Source: Coemansia sp. RSA 1804 (lineage: Eukaryota > Kickxellomycota > Kickxellomycetes > Kickxellales > Kickxellaceae). From it: DNA of 21,500 nucleotides. The position numbers and the translations under genes were made by a program. Location of the stretch: the NCBI GenBank assembly GCA_027578815.1, contig JANBTH010000303.1:1-21500 (forward strand). The letters are read 5' to 3'. The notes beneath the pieces were generated by a model. It had not been told where the DNA came from. It saw nothing but the letters and a program-made list of their open reading frames with translations, and made no database searches. This document shows positions 16,039 through 21,500 of this stretch, piece after piece. Each line of letters opens with the position of its first letter. Within the stretch, counting starts at the first letter, position 1.

Positions 16039-17193
16039 ATGGTGCATACAACGTCCTGTGAGTCTTTGGACCCACAGCCATCGATATCAATAGGTGTGGA
16101 CATTGGTGGTACGTTTGCAAAGTTTGTTCTATTTGAGAATGATAAGCCCAACTCACAAGCGACCCATCTTCACAAACAGCATACTCGTCATCCTCTGGAA
16201 ACTGTGATTCGGGAGCTCACACAGACGGATACCAAAGATGCACTGCCACGCGGCTGGATATCTGAAACCTTACATTTTGAAGCAGGCGCGGAGTGCGGGT
16301 CGGTGGTGCTGCGGATGCTGGCGATTCCGGTCCCAGAGCTGGACAGGTTTGTGGCCAAGGTTGAGGCTATTGCTACAGACTCCACTGGAAGCGCAAAGGA
16401 GTCCATGCGGCAACGCATTGCAGCTACAGGCGGCGGCGCGTTGAAGCGCAAAGATGAGCTGGAAACCAGGTTTGGCGTAGACATCGTCGTGGTGCACGAG
16501 CTCCAGTCGCTGGTGCGCGGGTGGCGGCAGCAGCTGGATACCGGCGGTGGTTGTGCAGAGCAACAGGCAGTCCCGGCGTTGCTATGCAATGTTGGCACAG
16601 GCGTGTCGATAGTGCATGTAACAGGAACGGATGCGCCAGGGTTTGAGCGGGTTAGTGGCAGTGGGATTGGTGCATCAACGCTTTGGAGTCTGATCCGGCG
16701 GATGACGTCATTCGGCGACTTTGAGCAAGCAGTCGTGGCTAGTGCGTCGTCGGGCGATGCGCAAAAGGCGGATATTCTTGTTGGCGACATCTACGGTGTC
16801 GAGACAAGCAAAGCAATTGGGATGCCGCCAGACCTGGTGGCCGGGTTCCTGGGCAAAATCAATGATGATTCAGAGCTTTCGGATGCCGACGTGGCAGCAG
16901 CGCTGGTGCGGATGTTTGCCAGCAACCTTGGGCAGCTTGCTGTGTTTCAGGCACGACTGCTGGAGCTGGACACCGTGTGGTTCACCGGCGGGTGTTTCGG
17001 ATCCGTTGGTGGGACCGATGACAGCAAGCAGGGCCAGGCTTGCTTGGTTGTTAGAAAGGCTGTTGCCCAGGCTGTTGGGTTCTGGTCGGTGGGCAAAATC
17101 ACGGTGCGATTCCCAAGCAGTGCGCCGTTCCTGGGAGCAGCTGGGGCTGTGCTTGAGGCGGCGGTAGCAGGTGACACAGGAAGCCCAGTGTAA
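16039..17193 (+). CDS. CAB1: Pantothenate kinase, eukaryotic (Fumble/Cab1) type
   Basis: Phosphorylates pantothenate with ATP, the first and usually rate-setting step of CoA synthesis in the cytosol. From the ATG at 16039 it is 384 residues, close to yeast Cab1 (367). Visible motifs: phosphate-binding loop GVDIGGTFAKFVLF (19-32); ATGGGALKRKDELETRFGVDIVVVHELQSLVRG (129-161), which matches the ATGGGA-K and E-x-x-x-L-x-x-G region of eukaryotic PanK, with Glu154 the probable catalytic glutamate; LLCNVGTGVSIVHV (181-194), matching the NIGSGVSI strand; RVSGSGIGASTLWSLI (204-219); and TGGCFG (316-321). The frame is open back to 15850, but that extension lies in repeat unit 2 and a pyrimidine leader and shows no kinase sequence, so 16039 is preferred. 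The glycine-rich loop at 207-213 is less canonical than the GTSIGGGT of animals. Intronless, GC-rich. Confidence 0.92.
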   Translation: MVHTTSCESLDPQPSISIGVDIGGTFAKFVLFENDKPNSQATHLHKQHTRHPLETVIRELTQTDTKDALPRGWISETLHFEAGAECGSVVLRMLAIPVPELDRFVAKVEAIATDSTGSAKESMRQRIAATGGGALKRKDELETRFGVDIVVVHELQSLVRGWRQQLDTGGGCAEQQAVPALLCNVGTGVSIVHVTGTDAPGFERVSGSGIGASTLWSLIRRMTSFGDFEQAVVASASSGDAQKADILVGDIYGVETSKAIGMPPDLVAGFLGKINDDSELSDADVAAALVRMFASNLGQLAVFQARLLELDTVWFTGGCFGSVGGTDDSKQGQACLVVRKAVAQAVGFWSVGKITVRFPSSAPFLGAAGAVLEAAVAGDTGSPV

Positions 17194-18959
17194 GGCGGAA
17201 AGGCGGGAGTGTTCAGCAGCGAGTGGCTCTATTCTTCTTTTGTTGTGCCATTGTTCTAATCTATCAATTAATTTGATTTTATGCAGCATGTTTGGACTTG
17301 CAAAGCTCAATCTGGCTCGAGAAATGAATCAAAGTTTATTTCCAATCAGATATGCATTTGGGCCTGCCCTTTCTAAACCTCGCCACCTTTTTTGTTTTTA
17401 CTCTTCTGCTCTCCAGACAAATCCTGGTAGCACTTGCCGAAATGGTTGGCTGTCAGGAAACGGACCAGCTCATTTCCAGAAACGCTTGATCCTTCTTTTC
17501 TTATTTTTCCTCACTCTTGTTACTGCTTTTTATTTTATTTTCGTCATCCTTGCATAAGTGTTTTGCAGTCACTGCAATTGTTCTTGGCGAGAGATGTAGA
17601 AAACACACACGTGGCGGATTTTACATTTTGAGGGAGAGGAGAGCGAGAGAAAAAGAGCCGGAAACAGAAAATTGGTCATCAAGCACCAATTTGTAAGTGT
17701 TGATTGCATGTTCAAGCGACTTTTGCCAATTTTTCTAGCCCTAAAGCTCTTTCAAAAAAACGAGGGAGGAGGGGGTTCGTCGTATGATTCGCGAAAACAA
17801 ACCCGCAAAAGTAAAAATAAATACATTTTATTTCCGAGCAGATCCTGACTTCCTTTTTTTTCTAACTTGTCTTTCTGTGAGTTTGCAAGGCGCAAGACAT
17901 TTTCATGCATATCCCCGAGCCAGTCGCCGCATTTTCTTGTGCTTGCAAAAAAAAACACTGAGCATCTGCGCTTTGGCCAGCTCCTCCCTCTACACTTTTA
18001 TTTTCTTCTTCACAAACCTGCACACTGCAAAAAAGGAAATTTTGCAAGCACCCTTTCAGCTGACAATCTTGTGAAAAAAGCAGGGGAATACAGGAGCATA
18101 AAACACGAGCATATATTTCTTTACATACTGGAAAAAAGACGGCTGTAAAACTCCCGGCGGAGATTTGGTACCCGTCCAAGGCAGCGCAATAAAGCATATT
18201 ATTTACATGCGCCAGAAAAGGCTTCTGACACATGACGATGGCTGGGCATTGCTTGCTCTTCACGCCTTGCAGTTCCTGTTCCTCTCTCTGCACAGAGGGC
18301 AACTCATTTAGTGTGTGAAACTAGAGTGTGGGTTGGTTTTTTGCATTTATTTTGTGACAATTGTTTGGGTTGCGTCTTTATTATATTGCTCAGGCTGATG
18401 GCATAATGGCATGTCTTCCAGCTTATTTATTTATTGTGGATGGCGGTTGATTGGTGGAAAAGAGCGGGCAGCACTGTCAGAGCCTTAAAGCCAAAACAAA
18501 GGAGAAGAGTGATCCATGTGCATTCTGTCTTTGGCGGTTTTGTTGCGGCGGCTAGAACGGAAAATAGGGCACATTTTGTAGTCTGGACATCAGACTGAAT
18601 GAGCTGGAAAATGTGGAGGAAAAAAAGGCTGGCTGAGGGAGGGGGTAAGATGCCCTCCCCCGCCAACATCTTTCTCTCTTTCCCTCACACACTCACGACA
18701 TTTTCTCTTGTTCCAGGATTCCTCTTCTTCGCCTCTCCCCTCTTTCTTTTCAATGCCCACGCCTTTTAAAAGGAGCCCACACGGCGCTTTCTTTTTCTGG
18801 AGCAAAAGCTAGTCCACCCCTTGTTCCTTTTTTATACCTTCTTTCTCTGGTCTCTCCGACTGATTTATATCATCGCCAGCTTTTATTCTGCTTCTTCCTA
18901 ACAAGCACACCCAACCAACCCAATCCCGATCCTTAATAAAAAGGAAAGAATAACAAAAC
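17194..18959. other. Long spacer between pantothenate kinase and the small mitochondrial-like gene
   Basis: About 1.77 kb with no confident gene. It is A/T- and tract-rich. Candidate but unsupported items are an 89-residue frame at 17288-17557 (+) with a hydrophobic C-terminal segment, a 29-residue frame at 18574-18485 (-), and a Cys-rich open stretch at 18302-17862 (-) that lacks a proper start. A perfect 12-base palindrome CCTTTTAAAAGG lies at 18762-18773, about 190 bases upstream of the next gene. The last 150 bases are pyrimidine-rich and look like promoter and 5' UTR. Confidence 0.5.
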
Positions 18960-19289
18960 ATGCTTCTCCGTCTTGGATCCAAGGCCGCATATCGCCACAG
19001 CATGTCCATGTCAGCCGGAAAACAGCGTCTGGCAGGCAGAGCATCATACATCAGCCATATCCCACGAGTATCGAGTATGGGCAACACAAGTACACACGAG
19101 CACGTGCATGTCAACGAGACGTTCCCAGTCGGCGGCATTGCCTTCAACGAGGACATTGCTATGGAAATGTTCCACGAAAAGGCGGTTGCCGCTGACTCGA
19201 TGCGCGCCGCCGCTGACCACGAGACTGTGCGTGTTGTACCTTCGGCTTCGTCTAGCTACCAAAACATCAATGTCGTCTACGGCCACTGA
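18960..19289 (+). CDS. Small protein with mitochondrial-presequence-like N terminus, unknown function
   Basis: 109 residues. Residues 1-39 (MLLRLGSKAAYRHSMSMSAG, then KQRLAGRASYISHIPRVSS) are rich in Arg/Lys/Ser/Ala and have no acidic residue, which is the profile of a matrix-targeting presequence. A more acidic mature part follows: THEHVHVNETFPVGGIAFNE, then MEMFHEKAVAADSMRAAADHE, and a C terminus ending SYQNINVVYGH. No membrane segment or known domain was recognised. The start at 18960 follows an A-rich context (AAAACATG) and a pyrimidine leader. GC-rich codon use like that of the housekeeping genes supports a real gene. It converges on LYS1. I do not recognise the family; a small fungal mitochondrial protein is an inference from the N terminus. 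Confidence 0.68.
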   Translation: MLLRLGSKAAYRHSMSMSAGKQRLAGRASYISHIPRVSSMGNTSTHEHVHVNETFPVGGIAFNEDIAMEMFHEKAVAADSMRAAADHETVRVVPSASSSYQNINVVYGH

Positions 19290-19685
19290 ACAATCAATGC
19301 TCGTTTTGCATATATGGTCGCTATATGCCAGCTATATGCCAACTGTGTGCTGTTTTTTCTTGGTCGGCCTGTATTATTCATCTGCTGAATAGGGTGGGCG
19401 AGGGATCTCTGTCTTCTGATCCCGCCTTTCTTATTCTTTCATTAAAAATAAACATAATTTCTACCTTTACATCTGCCTGTGTAAATGATGGCCGGCTTCC
19501 CAGAAGCGTAATGCCAAAGAATAGCCTTTTCGGCTGTCCTTTATGCATTTCCCCTCAGACCCACGAGGGCCGGAACATCATACGTCATAGTGGGTTTGAA
19601 ATTAGAATAGAGAGGGGAGGAAAACAAAAAAAGCAATATATGCTACTGCTACTGCTGCTACTGAGAGAAAACAAGTGGAGCCGGC
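19290..19685. other. Convergent 3' spacer between the small mitochondrial-like gene and LYS1
   Basis: About 400 bases between two stop codons that face each other. It should carry both 3' UTRs. A plus-strand AATAAA lies at 19447-19452. A CTACTG/CTGCTA trinucleotide tract occurs at about 19641-19661, just beyond the LYS1 stop. No gene is seen. Confidence 0.5.
19447..19452 (+). terminator. Candidate poly(A) signal of the small mitochondrial-like gene
   Basis: AATAAA, about 158 bases after the TGA of the 18960 gene, in an A-rich run. The assignment rests on the hexamer and its position only. Confidence 0.3.
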
Positions 19686-20795
19686 CTAGTCGGTGGTGGC
19701 CATGGACGCAACCTTGTCGTGGAACAGCTTCTCAGCGCGTGCCCACACAGGAGCGGTGCTGCGTATAGGCAGCTGGAGCAGCGTGGGAAGCAGGTCCAGG
19801 GCGAACTGGTTGGAGGCTTCGCGGGGAAGCATGGTCGGCAGATGGTCGATGGAGCACAGCTGCAGAGGCTTTGCGGAGTTTGCGGAGGGGATATCCAGCA
19901 GCGCGTTGTCAAAGGTGGTGTTGACGGAGTAGATGGGAATCGGATTGAATGGGTTAGTGGTGTCGCAGCTGACGTCGACGATGACGGACAGACGACGGTC
20001 GGCGTCGATCTGCTGCTGCGTGATAAACGGCGGAATGCTGGACGACAGGTAGATGCAGTTGACAAAGATGTCGACATCCATGATCTCCTGGAAGGGTCCG
20101 CCCTTGGCGGTTTCGGCCATGTCCCACTTGACAATGTTCTCCTCGGGGATGCCGGCCTTGCGCGCATACGACACGGCGCCACTGCCGCAGCGGCCGAGCG
20201 CGCCCATCACCATGATCCTGGGCGCCTTGCCGATCTCGCGCAGCTTAGCTCTGGTTTCGTCAAGCAGCACGTCCTCGTTCGGATACGGCTTGATGACTGG
20301 GTACTTCTCGCCTGCGTGAAGCTGCTGGTGGCACCACGCGTCAATACCAACTGCCGCTCCCGTGAATCCCGCATAGAACCCAAACGCCGCCACGCGCCGA
20401 CCACTATCGTCGTTCAGGAACTCCAGATCGTAGAGCGTCCCGTTGCCCGCCGCAAACCGGCCCAGCACGTCCTTCCACCCGCCCTGCTGCTTGTAGCAGT
20501 GCGCAAACATCACATGCGTGTGCGTAAGCGGCGTGGTGTCGTTCTCTGGAAGCTCCTTGAGGCCTGTGATGATGGCGTCGCTGGGAGCGCTGCGCCAGCT
20601 GCCGCCTGGAACCACCCGGCATCCGACGTCCGCGTACTCCGAGTCCGCAAACGTCCGGTCCTTGCTCTCCTCCACCGTGATCTCAAACCCTCCGTGCGCC
20701 AGGAGCTGCTTGCACACGTCTGGCGACAGCGCTGCGCGGTGCTCCATCGGCTTGGTTTCCTCGCGGAGCCACAGATGCGTCGTGTTGGTGGCCAT
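19686..20795 (-). CDS. LYS1: Saccharopine dehydrogenase (NAD+, L-lysine-forming)
   Basis: Catalyses the last step of the fungal alpha-aminoadipate pathway: saccharopine + NAD+ + water to L-lysine + 2-oxoglutarate + NADH (EC 1.5.1.7). The product is 369 residues (yeast Lys1: 373). Features: N-terminal LREETKPMEHRAALSP (10-25) with substrate-binding Arg20; Lys80 in GLKELP and His99 in FAHCYK, spaced exactly as the yeast catalytic pair Lys77/His96; AFGFYAGFTGAA (137-148); NAD-binding GALGRCGSGA (198-207), including the conserved Cys203; and VIVDVSCD (271-278), then NPFNPIPIYS. The C terminus ends SMATTD, without the SRL-type peroxisomal signal of yeast Lys1, so a cytosolic enzyme is likelier. 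The frame is open upstream to 20933, but the ATG at 20795 starts MATNTTHLWLREE, which aligns with known starts. Divergent from the partial gene at 21350. Confidence 0.97.
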   Translation of the reverse strand: MATNTTHLWLREETKPMEHRAALSPDVCKQLLAHGGFEITVEESKDRTFADSEYADVGCRVVPGGSWRSAPSDAIITGLKELPENDTTPLTHTHVMFAHCYKQQGGWKDVLGRFAAGNGTLYDLEFLNDDSGRRVAAFGFYAGFTGAAVGIDAWCHQQLHAGEKYPVIKPYPNEDVLLDETRAKLREIGKAPRIMVMGALGRCGSGAVSYARKAGIPEENIVKWDMAETAKGGPFQEIMDVDIFVNCIYLSSSIPPFITQQQIDADRRLSVIVDVSCDTTNPFNPIPIYSVNTTFDNALLDIPSANSAKPLQLCSIDHLPTMLPREASNQFALDLLPTLLQLPIRSTAPVWARAEKLFHDKVASMATTD

Positions 20796-21349
20796 TGTTA
20801 TTATTGGTTCTTGTGTGTCGCAAAACAAAACAGACTGGGGAGAAAAGGACGCTGGCAGACCCAAGGCTGGAAGAATTAAAGTGCTAAAATAAGTGCGAAG
20901 TATTGGTGTTTGTTGAGCAGAACAGGATCGCAAAGATAAAAATTTTTGGCCGTTGCTTTATAAAGCAAATGGGGGAAGCAAGCAGATGAATCACATTTTT
21001 ATCAGCAAGCTTTTTTTTGCTTGCTCACTTGAAAATTGTCACTACTCAATGCCATTTTTTCTTTTGGTCCCTAGTCTCGTCCTAGCCAGTCTTTGGGTCT
21101 GGATCCCTGATCTGTTCAGTTCTCGCTCTTTTGTCCTGGGCTGCAGATCAAATCAAAATCATCTGTGCAAATTTTCAGGTTCTGCATTGAAAAAGGCAAC
21201 AAGGATAGAAGCAAGGCTTTCGAATATTCTTCTCGCTCTTCCTTCTCTTTACTCTGTTGCACAAAAAGCAAAATTGAAATTGAACACTCGCTAACAACCA
21301 CCAGCTTTGTTTTCCTTCTCTTTCTTCTCATAATATACGGAAAAGAGCA
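20796..21349. promoter_or_regulatory. Divergent promoter region, LYS1 and the Pop7-like gene
   Basis: About 550 bases between two divergent starts. No TGACTCA (Gcn4-type) site or clear Lys14-type site was found by eye. The LYS1-proximal part is purine/pyrimidine-mixed; the other end is T-rich (TTTGTTTTCCTTCTCTTTC) just before the plus-strand ATG, as in other leaders of this window. No gene is seen. Confidence 0.5.
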
Positions 21350-21500
21350 ATGGGATCTACGGAATGCGCACAAAAACAGAGCACCAAGAATCTCGCAGCG
21401 CAGAGAACAGCTCCAACCAGCACGATCAAGAAACGCAAGCCGCTCAGACAAGCGGTCTCGCGATCCGATATATACGTGACCCGTGAACGACGCAGGTTCA
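21350..21500 (+). CDS. N terminus of a gene cut by the window end, Pop7/Rpp20-like
   Basis: An ATG at 21350 opens a frame with no stop through the last base (50 codons). The product starts MGSTECAQKQSTKNLAAQ, continues with a basic segment (IKKRKPLRQAVS) and reaches RSDIYVTRERRRF at the edge. The basic leader followed by [ND]-D-I-Y-V and then a charged segment ending in Phe resembles the start of the Alba-like fold in Pop7/Rpp20, a protein subunit of nuclear RNase P and RNase MRP (human: NDIYVNMKTDF). The Phe is one position later here. Codon use is normal for a real gene. The identity rests on one short motif, so the family call is tentative while a gene starting here is likely. Confidence 0.5.
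   Translation, partial: MGSTECAQKQSTKNLAAQRTAPTSTIKKRKPLRQAVSRSDIYVTRERRRF

Noticed and set aside
17862..18302. 146-codon minus-strand open frame rich in Cys and Gln
   Set aside because: It begins at a TTG, its first ATG is far inside, it overlaps several competing frames in tract-rich DNA, and no domain is recognisable.
18485..18574. 29-codon minus-strand frame MCPIFRSSRRNKTAKD..., with a GTGAGT donor-like site upstream
   Set aside because: The codons look plausible but the frame is very short. No splice combination keeps it in frame with an upstream ATG, and it matches no family I know.
19719..20879. 386-codon plus-strand frame opposite LYS1
   Set aside because: It is antisense to a fully convincing saccharopine dehydrogenase and has the low-information composition of a shadow frame.
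1..21500. CRISPR arrays, rRNA genes, tRNA genes, complete transposase or reverse transcriptase genes
   Set aside because: I looked for regular spaced repeats, tRNA arm pairs and DDE/RT motifs on both strands and saw none, apart from the transposon-end-like block noted above.

Overview
This looks like nuclear DNA of a filamentous or zygomycete-grade fungus. The strongest pointers are an NAD+-dependent saccharopine dehydrogenase of the fungal alpha-aminoadipate lysine pathway, an Sfh5-type Sec14 protein, a eukaryotic (Fumble-type) pantothenate kinase and an Mtg1-type mitochondrial GTPase. Genes are GC-rich, mostly intronless and separated by A/T-rich, homopolymer-rich spacers. That style fits Kickxellomycotina-like early-diverging fungi, but the lineage is an inference from style and not proved here.

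Layout. 1-4447 is mostly low-GC, pyrimidine/purine-tract sequence. It hides one two-exon gene on the minus strand (1372-2482) for a small Cdc42/Rac-binding CRIB protein of the SPEC type, with a consensus GTAAGT donor and a TACTAAC branch point. 4448-9436 (+) is a 1662-residue ARM-like plus SPRY protein with an N-terminal membrane segment. 9805-10890 (+) is MTG1. 11306-12550 (+) is an SFH5-like CRAL-TRIO protein with a long disordered tail. 12792-13712 (+) is an F-box-like/ankyrin protein.

13713-15940 is an AT-rich island that differs from everything around it. It holds two diverged tandem copies of a roughly 1 kb unit, each with a TATA box and a 72-75-residue Ser-rich ORF ending in a conserved RRSGAPSPE segment. 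The reading frames downstream of each ORF are also related between the copies, so either there are hidden exons or these are decaying members of a larger gene family. This is the least explained part of the window.

16039-17193 (+) is pantothenate kinase. 17194-18959 is mainly spacer. 18960-19289 (+) encodes a small protein with a mitochondrial-presequence-like N terminus. 19686-20795 (-) is LYS1. From 21350 a plus-strand gene runs off the window end; its N terminus resembles the RNase P/MRP subunit Pop7/Rpp20.

The genes do not form a pathway or operon. They are ordinary housekeeping genes (CoA synthesis, lysine synthesis, mitochondrial ribosome assembly, lipid/heme binding, polarity signalling) interrupted by one fast-evolving island.
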